64,000 nt of DNA from CAYFVU01 sp964346645 (GTDB lineage Bacteria > Spirochaetota > Spirochaetia > DSM-16054 > Sediminispirochaetaceae). A program made the translations under genes and the position numbers. This document shows positions 40,741 through 48,745 of this stretch, piece by piece; positions within the stretch are counted from its first letter, which is position 1; each line of letters begins with the position of its first letter. The notes under the pieces are model-generated. The model worked only from the letters and a program-made list of their open reading frames with translations, made no database searches and was not told the DNA's origin. Location: positions 9,830-73,829 of the forward strand of contig CAYFVU010000004.1 of assembly GCA_964346645.1 (NCBI GenBank), read 5' to 3'.

Positions 40741-42048
40741 ATGACTACACACGAGCAGAAAGTACAGCGGATATGCAGACAGCTCAGGAACTACCGCGGT
40801 GAAGCGCCGCTCTCCCTGAGAAAGCGCGGAGTCTCGCACGAGGTGCCGAAGGTAAACGACGCAAGGCGATACGACGAGAAGGTCGATATAAGCGATTTCG
40901 ATCGGATACTCAGTATCGACACGGAGCGGAGGCTCTGCGAGGCGGAGCCGGGCGTCACCTTCGAGGAGCTCGTGTGCGAGACCAACAAACTCGGTCTCAC
41001 CCCCATCATAGTCCCCGAGTTCAAGACCATCACCATCGGCGGGGCCGTCGCCGGCTGTTCCATAGAGTCGATGTCCTTCAAGGAGGGAGGTTTTCACGAC
41101 ACCTGCACCGCCTACGAGGTGATTACCGGCGAGGGCGAGGTGCTCCACTGCAGCCCCGAGAACGAGCATAGCCTCGTCTTCCAGATGGTCCACGGCACCT
41201 TCGGCACCCTCGGCATCGTGTCGAAGCTGACCTTCCGCCTTATTCCCGCGAAACCCTTCGTTCATGTGAGCTACGAGAAGTACTCGACCCTCGCCGAGTA
41301 TAAAGAGGCGATAATGCGGCGATTCGAGAGGCGGGACGTCGACTTCATGGACGGCATTATCCACGGCCCCTCCGAGTACGTCCTGAGCCTCGGTGAGTTC
41401 GCAGACAAAGCCCCCTATACCAACCGTTACGATTGGCTGAAAGTGTATTACAAGTCTACGAAACACAGGAGCGAGGACTACCTCGCCCTCGAAGACTACT
41501 ACTTCCGCTACGACCAGGGGGTGACGGGAGTGATGGTGGAGTCCTTAATCGGTCGCCTGCTGCTCGGCAAGCTGCTTACCTCCACCCGCAAGCTCAAGAT
41601 CGCGAATGCGCTGAGACCGGTCCTCGGCAGCAAGACGATTCCCGTCACCGTCGACTTGTTCATCCCCTTCAAGAATGTCGACGACTTCATGGAGTGGTAC
41701 CGCAGGGAGATCGACTACTTTCCCCTCTGGTGCGTGCCCTACAGGCGTGTGCGTGACTACGAATGGGTAGACGACAAGTATTGGAACCGCATCCGCGACG
41801 ATCTGTTCATCGATCTCGCCATCTATGGGCTGAAACAGGAGAAGGAACGAAACCTCTACCGGGTCATCGAAGAGGGAATCATGGAAGTCGGCGCCCTGAA
41901 GACCCTCATCTCGGGCAACCACTTCTCCGAGGAGGAGTTCTGGACCATCTGGAACCGGAGGAACTACGAGGAGGTGAAGGCGCGCACCGACCCCCGAAAC
42001 CTCTTCCGCGGTCTCTACGAGAAGACCTGCAGAGCCATGCGAAGCTGA
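40741..42048 (+). CDS. FAD-binding oxidoreductase (DHCR24/glycolate-oxidase-like FAD-linked domain)
   Basis: 435 residues from ATG 40741; the ATG at 40720 overlaps the -10 box. PCMH-type FAD domain: ISIDTERRLCEAEPGVTFEELV, then PIIVPEFKTITIGGAVAGCSIESMSFKEGG and VHGTFGTLGIVSKLTFRL. The C-terminal half (PFKNVDDFMEWYRREIDYFPLWCVPYRRV) resembles the cap of delta24-sterol-reductase-like proteins. Family members oxidise or reduce sterols, alditols or lactones; a bacterial member is probably a lactone or polyol oxidoreductase. Substrate unknown; transcribed alone, divergent from guaB. Confidence 0.8.
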   Translation: MTTHEQKVQRICRQLRNYRGEAPLSLRKRGVSHEVPKVNDARRYDEKVDISDFDRILSIDTERRLCEAEPGVTFEELVCETNKLGLTPIIVPEFKTITIGGAVAGCSIESMSFKEGGFHDTCTAYEVITGEGEVLHCSPENEHSLVFQMVHGTFGTLGIVSKLTFRLIPAKPFVHVSYEKYSTLAEYKEAIMRRFERRDVDFMDGIIHGPSEYVLSLGEFADKAPYTNRYDWLKVYYKSTKHRSEDYLALEDYYFRYDQGVTGVMVESLIGRLLLGKLLTSTRKLKIANALRPVLGSKTIPVTVDLFIPFKNVDDFMEWYRREIDYFPLWCVPYRRVRDYEWVDDKYWNRIRDDLFIDLAIYGLKQEKERNLYRVIEEGIMEVGALKTLISGNHFSEEEFWTIWNRRNYEEVKARTDPRNLFRGLYEKTCRAMRS

Positions 42049-42119
42049 GACTCCGCCCGGCGGAGGGCTCTCGTTTCTTGCCGGACCTCCCTTTCCACAG
42101 GAACCTCAGCCTCTTCACG

Positions 42120-42163
42120 GGCCCTCTTCCCGGCACCTATTCCAGGCCCCTCTTCCCGGCACC
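42120..42163 (+). repeat. Two-copy direct repeat
   Basis: GGCCCTCTTCCCGGCACC at 42120-42137 and GGCCCCTCTTCCCGGCACC at 42145-42163, in the 236-base gap after the FAD gene. That gap also has a small GC hairpin after the stop (about 42051-42066) but no T-run, and otherwise only the next promoter. Confidence 0.7.
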
Positions 42164-42247
42164 CCTCGCCGCAGCCCCGGGCGGAAAAGCTGAACCTCTG
42201 CCGGGTGGAGACCTCACAATTACCAGAGTAAAATAATAATCTTTCTG

Positions 42248-42275
42248 TTGACAAAAGTCGTCCTGTTGTTATGAT
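42248..42275 (+). promoter_or_regulatory. Sigma-70 promoter of the acetyltransferase
   Basis: TTGACA (42248-42253), 16-base spacer, TATGAT (42270-42275). It ends 9 bases before ATG 42285 with no Shine-Dalgarno: leaderless or nearly so. Confidence 0.75.
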
Positions 42276-42284
42276 ATCCGGGTG

Positions 42285-42722
42285 ATGACTACAAAACTGC
42301 CGCACATCGTGTTCAAATACGCAACCGAGCTCGACTCTCAGGAGATCATCGATTTCTGGAAAAGGAACGACATCACCGTTACCCCTTCCGATACCGCCGA
42401 GCAGATAGCGTGTGCCGCCCGTCAGCACCCCCAGCTGTTTATAATCGGCTGCGGTCCGGAAGACGAAATCGTCGGCACCGTCTGGGGCAGCTTCGACGGA
42501 CGCAGGGGCTACGTCGCCCACCTGGCCGTCGACCACCCGTACCGCAACAGAGGGCTCGGTTCGCTGCTGATGGACCGGGTGGAGCACGAATTCAGAAAGC
42601 TGAAATGCTACAAGGTGCACCTCTTCGTCGAGGAGGACAACGCTTCGGTAGGTGAGCTGTACCGCCGGCGCGGCTACTCCGAACGAACCGATCTGACCAT
42701 CTATTCGAAGACTCTTCGGTAG
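42285..42722 (+). CDS. GNAT-family N-acetyltransferase
   Basis: 145 residues from ATG 42285 (GTG at 42282 would be the first transcribed base). GNAT core: GTVWGSFDGRRGYVAHLAVDHPYRNRGLGSLLMDRVEHEFRKL contains the acetyl-CoA pyrophosphate loop (RNRGLGS), and LFVEEDNASVGELYRRRGYSERTDLTIYSKTL is the C-terminal strand pair. Followed after 17 bases by an NAD-dependent deacylase, so protein lysine acetylation with reversal is a reasonable idea; small-molecule acetylation is equally possible. Confidence 0.88.
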   Translation: MTTKLPHIVFKYATELDSQEIIDFWKRNDITVTPSDTAEQIACAARQHPQLFIIGCGPEDEIVGTVWGSFDGRRGYVAHLAVDHPYRNRGLGSLLMDRVEHEFRKLKCYKVHLFVEEDNASVGELYRRRGYSERTDLTIYSKTLR

Positions 42723-42739
42723 ATACTACAATTATTCGC

Positions 42740-43492
42740 ATGGACGATAAGATTACGAAGCTGGCGGAGCTGATCACGAACTCGACCCGAATCGTCGGCT
42801 TCACTGGCGCCGGTCTCAGCACCGAGTCGGGTATCTCCGACTACCGCAGCAAGGGCGGGCTCTGGGAGCGCTTTACCCCGGTCTACTTCCAGGAGTTCCT
42901 CGAGGACGAGGAGAAGCGGGAGCTCTACTGGCGGCGCAAGCTGGAGATGTGGCCGAGCCTGCGGGATGCCGAGCCGAACGAGGGGCACCGCCTCTTTACC
43001 AGCCTCCACGAGAAGGGGAAACTTGCCGGTGTCATCACCCAGAACATCGACGGTCTGCACGAGGCGGCGGGGGTGCCCCGTGAGAAGATCGTCCGAATCC
43101 ACGGAACCAACTCGGAGATCGTCTGCCTCTCCTGCGGCCGCGTGAGCCCGGCCGCCGGGCTCATGGACGAGATGCAGCCTGGGGATCCGCCGCCCCGCTG
43201 CGGCGAGTGCGGGGGCCTCTTGAAGCCGAACACCATCTCCTTCGGCCAGAACCTCGATGCGAACGAGATACGCCGGGCCGAAGAGATGAGCGAGAGCTGC
43301 GACCTCATGCTCTGCTTCGGCAGCACCCTGGTAGTCTACCCCGCCGCCGACATGCCCGCACAGGCCAAGCGCCGGGGAGCCGCGCTGGCGATCGTCACCC
43401 TCTCAGAGACACCCTTGGACGACATCGCCGACGTGGTGATCCAGCGGCCTATCGGGGAGGTTGTCGCAGAACTGCGGCAGGAACTCGGCTGA
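42740..43492 (+). CDS. cobB: NAD-dependent protein deacylase, sirtuin (CobB/Sir2)
   Basis: 250 residues. NAD loop GAGLSTESGISDYR (23-36), TQNIDGLHEAAG (100-111), catalytic His121 in RIHGTN, zinc ligands Cys129, Cys132, Cys154 and Cys157, and the FGSTLVVYPA loop. It lacks the Tyr-Arg pair in the usual desuccinylase position as far as I can see, so classical deacetylase is the default. A TACAAT box (42727-42732) ends 7 bases before the ATG, and no Shine-Dalgarno is present, so it may have its own leaderless message even though it lies 17 bases after the acetyltransferase. Confidence 0.93.
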   Translation: MDDKITKLAELITNSTRIVGFTGAGLSTESGISDYRSKGGLWERFTPVYFQEFLEDEEKRELYWRRKLEMWPSLRDAEPNEGHRLFTSLHEKGKLAGVITQNIDGLHEAAGVPREKIVRIHGTNSEIVCLSCGRVSPAAGLMDEMQPGDPPPRCGECGGLLKPNTISFGQNLDANEIRRAEEMSESCDLMLCFGSTLVVYPAADMPAQAKRRGAALAIVTLSETPLDDIADVVIQRPIGEVVAELRQELG

Positions 43493-43545
43493 TTGGCAGA
43501 GTTGACGGAACGCCGGGCCGGCAGGAGCCGGAACAGGCCCCGGGA

Positions 43546-43917
43546 TTACAGCACGGAGATATTGTATCTACGGATCACGGGGTCCTTCGTGACAAGGGTG
43601 AGCGCATCGACCTGAGATTGCGCAATCAACAAACGGTCGAAGGGATCTCGATGTATGTCGGAAAGAAGGCCGACCTGATACGCATGATCCTCGGTAATCG
43701 GCAGACGGGAAAACGGCTCCTTCTTTGCCGCCTCAAACCAATTTCTCGCTATTTCGAGTTTACCGAGCCCCGCCTTTATTGTTATTTCCCATATTACCAC
43801 CGAGCTGAGGAAAACTTTGTTCTTCGGATCTGCGATTTCAGCCCTTTGACGTTCCTCCAGCTGGGGAGCATCATCCATCCACCACAAGAAAATATGTGTG
43901 TCAAGAAGCAGCCGCAT
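43546..43917 (-). CDS. VapC-like PIN-domain toxin
   Basis: 123 residues. PIN fold with the four acidic residues: Asp in LLLDTHIFLWWM, Glu in SSVVIWEITIKAGLGKL, Asp in HRDPFDRLLIAQ and the later Asp in LVTKDPVI. This is the ribonuclease of a type II toxin-antitoxin pair. The start lies 4 bases after the antitoxin stop. Likely cleaves tRNA or rRNA when the antitoxin is lost; known for the family, not shown here. Confidence 0.92.
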   Translation of the reverse strand: MRLLLDTHIFLWWMDDAPQLEERQRAEIADPKNKVFLSSVVIWEITIKAGLGKLEIARNWFEAAKKEPFSRLPITEDHAYQVGLLSDIHRDPFDRLLIAQSQVDALTLVTKDPVIRRYNISVL

Positions 43918-43921
43918 CTGC

Positions 43922-44161
43922 TCAGTCCTTTTTTATACCGAAATCCTGCGCAAAGTAGGAAGGCAGCTCGTCGAAGTCTTCATGAATCACGATGCGCCCC
44001 TTGAGGGTACCCGGGGTCCGTGGTGAATACTCTTTCTCGTAGGGGACTATCTTGGCTATCGGTTTTCCTGCACGTCCCAGAACGATTTCTTCCCCCTCAG
44101 AAACCCTCTGCAGGAGCGAAGAGAGATGAGCCTTTGCTTCGGTAATTGTCCTTACTTCCAT
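43922..44161 (-). CDS. Phd/YefM-type antitoxin
   Basis: 79 residues. N-terminal DNA-binding/dimer part MEVRTITEAKAHLSSLLQRVSEGEEIVLGRAGKPIAKIVPY is the Phd/YefM signature, and the C-terminal LKGRIVIHEDFDELPSYFAQDFG wraps the VapC-like toxin. Transcribed first, as usual for antitoxins. The promoter overlaps an inverted repeat (44256-44285). Confidence 0.92.
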   Translation of the reverse strand: MEVRTITEAKAHLSSLLQRVSEGEEIVLGRAGKPIAKIVPYEKEYSPRTPGTLKGRIVIHEDFDELPSYFAQDFGIKKD

Positions 44162-44255
44162 GTGCCCTCCGCGAATCCAGTGCAGCCTGATTCACGCGCT
44201 ATCACAGATCGGAATCACAAAAACCAAACCAGACCAGACTAGACCAGATACTCAT

Positions 44256-44285
44256 ACTATACGAAAAGAGAATGTATAGTGTCAA
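44256..44285 (-). promoter_or_regulatory. Toxin-antitoxin promoter with overlapping dyad operator
   Basis: Minus strand TTGACA (44285-44280), 18-base spacer, TATAGT (44261-44256). ACTATAC (44256-44262) and GTATAGT (44274-44280) form a perfect 7-base inverted repeat covering the -10 and touching the -35, where the antitoxin could repress. The 88-base leader downstream holds a short imperfect repeat of AGACCAGA(C/T). The rest of the gap to 44408 shows nothing else. Confidence 0.7.
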
Positions 44286-44408
44286 CTTCAGCTCGGCCGG
44301 CAAAGCGTTTCTCAATTTGAGAGTACGTGCTATCCGTCCGGCATGCAGCCCAGCGGCTCACTCCGGGATGTCGAGCGTTTCCGCGGCACGCTGTCGCGCG
44401 GACCGCGG

Positions 44409-46298
44409 CTACTCCAGCTCCCGGTAGTAGATCCGGTTGCCCAGCGAGTAGACGAAGGCGCCGTTGTTCGCCACATCTATGCCGTTGCCGTAGCGCAGGT
44501 CCTTCTCACCCTCGAGCTCGAAGAGGACGGTACCGTCCGGCCTGAGCACGTGCGGGCCCTCGCGGTCGGCGTAGGCGAGATACTCCCCATTCGGCGATAC
44601 CGAGAGGAAGCCGGCCTGATCGTTGCTTCTCGAGGGCCTCTCCCAGAGGAGCTCGCCTTCGCCGGAGTAGAGCCAGATCTTCTCGTTGCCCGTTTTCCGG
44701 CCGAGCAGGTATCTGCCCTCTCCGTCCATGCTCATCCTGTGCCAATACCTTCCCGTCTCCCGCCAGATAAGGGAGAAGCGCAGCTCGCCGCTCGGCTCGA
44801 CCATGTAGAGGTTCGCCTCCTGCACAACCGCCGCCGTACCGTCATTTGCAACTGCCGCGGGTCCAGGCTCGTCGAACTCGCCCTTCCAGAGACCCCGCTC
44901 CCACAGGGACCGGTCGTTCTCGCGGTCGTAGACCATGAAGTAGTAATTGTACTCGAACTCGTCGCCAGGGTCGGCGCACATCACGAGGTATCTCTCGTTC
45001 GGCGAGATGGCCTTCGGCCTCCAGCTCCAATCGTTGTGAAAGTCTCCCCCTGCATCTTCTGCGCCGATCTCCTCGTCCTCGATACCCTCGTACGTCTGCT
45101 CTTCAGGGTCGTAGCGCTCGAGAAAGCCGTAGGCGCGGTGGACCCATCCGGCAACGAAGTGCTCGGTCATCATCCCGTCGTAGCGCTCCTGCCAGCGCTT
45201 ACGGGTCAGCCGTTTCCCGCTCGAGTCGATGAGTGTCCGGTACTGCAGCTGCGAGACGTACTCGCCGTCGGGCGAAATCTTGACAGGGGCCGCGGAATGC
45301 TCAGAATCCAGGAGTATCGTGTGGGACCAGTACTCACCCTCCGGCGCCGTGTATTCGGCCATTTGGCGGGTACCGGTCTCCTCGGATGCCACCTCGAGCC
45401 TGCGGCTGCCGCCGTCGAACTGCCCGAAGGAGCTCGAGTACCACATGCGGTGCAGCGAGTGCAGGTAAGTGATGACCCGCTCATAGATCCCCTCCACGTC
45501 CTCGGCGCTCTCGGCGTGGTAGAACTCACCCTCGGAGAGCTCGGCGATTTCGGTCATGGTCCCGGTGTCGACTCCCTCGCCGAGGGCCACGGTAAAGACC
45601 CGAACCCCCTCGCTCACCAGGCGGCTCTTGAGACTGTCGAACGTGTACTGCGTGCTGTTCTCGTCCTCGCCATCGGAGAGCACGAGCACGGTCTTCATTC
45701 CCGTCTTGTCCTTAAGATGATCGAAGCCGGCGGCGACTGCGTCGAAGAGAGCCGTTCCCCCTCCCACATCGATCTCGTTCAGGGCCGCACGCATCTCCTC
45801 CTTGTTGTCGGTAAAGGAGCGGCGAGGGACCACCTTGCTATCGAAATCTACGATCTCGGCCCGGTCGTTGTAGTCGAACTGCTCGATGAGCTTTCGGGCC
45901 GCATCGAGGACCTCGGCGAGCGAGTTCTCCATGCTACCGCTCGAGTCGATGATGAGCGAGAGGTAGGCCGGCGCATGATCGCCGTCCTCGAAGCCGCCGC
46001 TTTGGTGCTCCACCCCGTTCTCCCACACGCTGACCCGGTCGGGCACCCACAGAGCTTTCGACGGATTCCCGTCAGCATCGACGGTGGAGTAGTAGATCTT
46101 GTTGATCGGAAAGCTGCTCGAGTCGACCCACTCGATCGAGAAGTCTACAGGATCCGCGGCAAAGAGCGGCCCGGCGGTCAGAAGAAACAGGACTCCGAAC
46201 AGCGCCGCGGCCACACCCGTTGCCGGAACCGCAGTTGATATCAGATTCGAACCCGACGCCTCAACCTTTTTTTTAGCCTTTTTCCCATACCTACACAT
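44409..46298 (-). CDS. Secreted von Willebrand factor A domain protein with propeller-like C-terminal region
   Basis: 629 residues from ATG 46298 (AGAGGG 5 bases upstream). The longer frame to 46481 covers the inverted repeat and has no Shine-Dalgarno. N-terminal signal: a basic stretch GKKAKKK, then AVPATGVAAALFGVLFLLTAGPLFA. VWA domain with intact metal site DSSGSMENS, then GGGTALFDA and LSDGEDEN. The last ~330 residues have repeated segments ending in ISPNERYLVM, SVSPNGEYLAYAD and VANNGAFVYS, a beta-propeller style seen also in the fragment at 3-359. Presumably a periplasmic or surface protein binding a partner through the VWA domain. No Cys lipobox. Function unknown. Confidence 0.82.
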   Translation of the reverse strand: MCRYGKKAKKKVEASGSNLISTAVPATGVAAALFGVLFLLTAGPLFAADPVDFSIEWVDSSSFPINKIYYSTVDADGNPSKALWVPDRVSVWENGVEHQSGGFEDGDHAPAYLSLIIDSSGSMENSLAEVLDAARKLIEQFDYNDRAEIVDFDSKVVPRRSFTDNKEEMRAALNEIDVGGGTALFDAVAAGFDHLKDKTGMKTVLVLSDGEDENSTQYTFDSLKSRLVSEGVRVFTVALGEGVDTGTMTEIAELSEGEFYHAESAEDVEGIYERVITYLHSLHRMWYSSSFGQFDGGSRRLEVASEETGTRQMAEYTAPEGEYWSHTILLDSEHSAAPVKISPDGEYVSQLQYRTLIDSSGKRLTRKRWQERYDGMMTEHFVAGWVHRAYGFLERYDPEEQTYEGIEDEEIGAEDAGGDFHNDWSWRPKAISPNERYLVMCADPGDEFEYNYYFMVYDRENDRSLWERGLWKGEFDEPGPAAVANDGTAAVVQEANLYMVEPSGELRFSLIWRETGRYWHRMSMDGEGRYLLGRKTGNEKIWLYSGEGELLWERPSRSNDQAGFLSVSPNGEYLAYADREGPHVLRPDGTVLFELEGEKDLRYGNGIDVANNGAFVYSLGNRIYYRELE

Positions 46299-46345
46299 AG
46301 TAACCCTCTGTAGTACATCGTAGCACGGTTTTGCCGCCGGCACCA

Positions 46346-46385
46346 GCGATTCTGGAAGACTGTAGTCTTCCAAAATGAGAATCGC
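46346..46385. repeat. Long nested inverted repeat between divergent genes
   Basis: Outer arms GCGATTCT (46346-46353) and AGAATCGC (46378-46385); inner perfect arms GGAAGAC (46354-46360) and GTCTTCC (46365-46371) around TGTA. Outer and inner arms are contiguous on the left but separated by AAAATG on the right. It lies between the VWA gene and the helicase gene. No T-run on either strand, so not a simple terminator. Confidence 0.75.
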
Positions 46386-46501
46386 ATCAAAAACTCTAAC
46401 CATTTTTGATTTTTCTAAGGGAAACTTTCGGGTCAAGCAGAAAGAGCAAAAAAGGAATTTACAGTTCGCCGCTCTAGACATATTCTGAACTGTGCGAAGA
46501 A

Positions 46502-46510
46502 TGCGATAAT
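46502..46510 (+). promoter_or_regulatory. Extended -10 box before the UvrD-like helicase
   Basis: TGC-GATAAT ends 9 bases before ATG 46520. A weak GAAAGAG precedes the ATG, so the leader would be about 2-3 bases. No convincing -35. Confidence 0.35.
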
Positions 46511-46519
46511 GAAAGAGCG

Positions 46520-48712
46520 ATGAAGCAGGAACTGGAGAACAGAATAGAACGACTCACCCGCCTGATGGGAACCGACGAGGGCTTCTACGTGCTTGCCCTG
46601 CACTCCTTTATCGAGTACTACCTGCGCTACGAGAAGCGCTACGGCGAGGTACCCAGCTTTCCCGAGCTGACCTGGCAGCTGCGGGAGGAGCTGCTCGAGA
46701 AGCACGGCGAAGGGTTTATCGACGGGCTGTACTGTCTCGGACGCCTCGGCAAGCAGCACGGTTTTACCAACAAGGTCCGGCACGCCTTCGAGGAGATGGA
46801 TGTCGAGGAGGCCAGCGCGGCCACACATCTCTTTATTACCTTCTGCCGGCTGGTGGGAATCGACGGGACGCCGGCAGTCGGCAATCTGCAGCAGCATCTG
46901 GACCTGTGGCAGGAGCGAAGCTCTCCTCTCGAGAAGAGCGTAGTAATTCGGCACATGCAGGAAGAGCTTGAGAAGCTGCGCAGCCAGAACTCCTCGCTGC
47001 TTGCCCAAAAGGAGGACTACGACAGGCTCAAAGATGAGCTCGCAGGCACCCAGCGGCAGCTGGCCGAGTACGGCAGGCAGATCCGCGAAAAGGAGCGGGT
47101 TTCCAGCCGGCGCGACGAGCGCCTGGACGCGCTCCGGAACGAGCGACGGCAGCTGCAGGAAGAACGCAACAGCCTCATGCAGAAGCTCTCCCGCTACGGC
47201 GAGCTGGAGACCTATCTACGCTACCTCGGCAGACTGTCGATTTACACCCGCACCCGAATGGACTACGAGCATACCATAAGCCGCCTCACCCCTGAGCAGG
47301 AGGAGGCAGTGGAGGCGGTCAGACTCAAGGGCCACTTTCTCGTGCGCGGCGGCTCCGGTACCGGCAAATCCCTGGTGCTTCTCGAGAGCCTGCGCCGGGC
47401 CGCCCGCCAGAACGAGCTGGAGTTCGAGGAGGGCGAACAGGCGGTACTGGTGACCTTTACCCGCACCCTGGCCAAGTACAACCGCTACATCAGCGAGCTG
47501 CGCGGCATGCCGATACCGCTGGATGTGATCGACACCATCGACAGCATCTTCTACACCCGTCTCCGGCGCTCCATCCCCGACCTGCGGTACGACTTCGGCT
47601 TTCTGCAGCGCTACTTCGAGCAAATCGACCTTCCCGACTTCATAGACTCCGAAGAGCTGGTGGCGGAAATCGAGGAGTTCATCTTCGCCCTCGGCTTGAG
47701 CCGGGAGGAGTACGTCGGCGGGACCGTCTCACGCAAGGGGATGCGGCGGCGCCTCTCCGAGCGGCAGCGTGCAAACGTCTGGATGATCGCCGTAGAGGCG
47801 GCGGAGGAGATGAAGCGGCACAGCATCTTCACCAAGAACTACGGCCGCCTCGTCCTACTGCGCATGATCGAGGAGGGACAGGAGGAGGTGCACCGGAAGG
47901 CGAGCGGCACAGAAGGAGTGGGAGATACCGAGGCCTTCCCGACCATCAGATATCTCTTCCTCGACGAGGTACAGGACCTCACTCCCATCGCCCTAAAAGC
48001 CCTGCGAAAGATGACCACCGGCCCTATGATCATGGCCGGAGACATGGGCCAGAGCCTCTACGTCTACTACTCCCCCTTCATCCGCAGCGGAATCGACTTG
48101 CGCGGCAGCACCAAGGTCCTGCGCACCAACTTCCGCAACACCAGACAGATTCACGAGATTTCCGCCCGCTTCCGCCGCAGCGGCGGCCGCTCTGCCGACG
48201 GTGAGCCCACGAATCCTGCTGTCTTTCGGGAAGGGCCGGCGCCTGAGCTCTTTTCTGCCGAGAGCGAGGAGGAGCTGCTCGATCAGTTGCGGCGCAAGAC
48301 CGCCCTCTTTATCGAGGAGATGGGCTACGACCCGGAGAACATCTGCGTGCTCGTTCCCCGCCGCAGAGAGCTGCAGACCATCGCCGAGGCCCTCGACAAC
48401 GAGGGCTACGACGCCGAGGACATCCGCGCCGACGAGTTCAGCTTCGAATCACGGGGCAAGGTACGGATCTCGACCCTGCACTCGAGCAAGGGCCTCGACT
48501 TTCCCGTGGTGCTGATCTACCTGCCGTACCTTCACCGGCGACACTACTACGACGACGAGCAGACCGAGACCCTTCTGAGGAACCTCGTTTTCGTGGGCCT
48601 GACCCGGGCAATGGACAACCTGAACGTCTTCATGACCAACGGCGTAGATCCGATCCTGCTGGACCTGAGGGCCGCCTTCGAACCTCGCCTCTCGGCGAGT
48701 GGAGAAAGGTGA
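46520..48712 (+). CDS. UvrD/Rep-like superfamily 1 helicase with N-terminal helical and coiled-coil region
   Basis: 730 residues. The first ~140 residues form a helical domain of no known type to me, then a long coiled coil (about 145-235, e.g. LAGTQRQLAEYGRQIREKERV). Helicase: Q-motif LTPEQEEAVEAV, Walker A GGSGTGKS (~277), TFTRTLAKY (Ia), LFLDEVQDLTP (II), AGDMGQSLY (III), TNFRNTRQI (IV), ISTLHSSKGLDFPVVLIY (V) and VGLTRAM (VI), all intact. No nuclease domain. A DNA helicase/translocase of repair or anti-parasite type. Converges on a SNF2-family ATPase. Confidence 0.9.
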   Translation: MKQELENRIERLTRLMGTDEGFYVLALHSFIEYYLRYEKRYGEVPSFPELTWQLREELLEKHGEGFIDGLYCLGRLGKQHGFTNKVRHAFEEMDVEEASAATHLFITFCRLVGIDGTPAVGNLQQHLDLWQERSSPLEKSVVIRHMQEELEKLRSQNSSLLAQKEDYDRLKDELAGTQRQLAEYGRQIREKERVSSRRDERLDALRNERRQLQEERNSLMQKLSRYGELETYLRYLGRLSIYTRTRMDYEHTISRLTPEQEEAVEAVRLKGHFLVRGGSGTGKSLVLLESLRRAARQNELEFEEGEQAVLVTFTRTLAKYNRYISELRGMPIPLDVIDTIDSIFYTRLRRSIPDLRYDFGFLQRYFEQIDLPDFIDSEELVAEIEEFIFALGLSREEYVGGTVSRKGMRRRLSERQRANVWMIAVEAAEEMKRHSIFTKNYGRLVLLRMIEEGQEEVHRKASGTEGVGDTEAFPTIRYLFLDEVQDLTPIALKALRKMTTGPMIMAGDMGQSLYVYYSPFIRSGIDLRGSTKVLRTNFRNTRQIHEISARFRRSGGRSADGEPTNPAVFREGPAPELFSAESEEELLDQLRRKTALFIEEMGYDPENICVLVPRRRELQTIAEALDNEGYDAEDIRADEFSFESRGKVRISTLHSSKGLDFPVVLIYLPYLHRRHYYDDEQTETLLRNLVFVGLTRAMDNLNVFMTNGVDPILLDLRAAFEPRLSASGER

Positions 48713-48745
48713 ACTGCAGGATTTAATCCACTAAGCACTATTTAC

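Noticed and set aside
44225..44250. AGACCAGAC-like short repeats as a CRISPR or tandem array
   Set aside because: Only two or three imperfect copies of about 10 bases without spacers.
46299..46481. Longer N-terminus for the VWA protein
   Set aside because: It would cover the nested inverted repeat, lacks a Shine-Dalgarno and would bury the signal peptide 60 residues inside.
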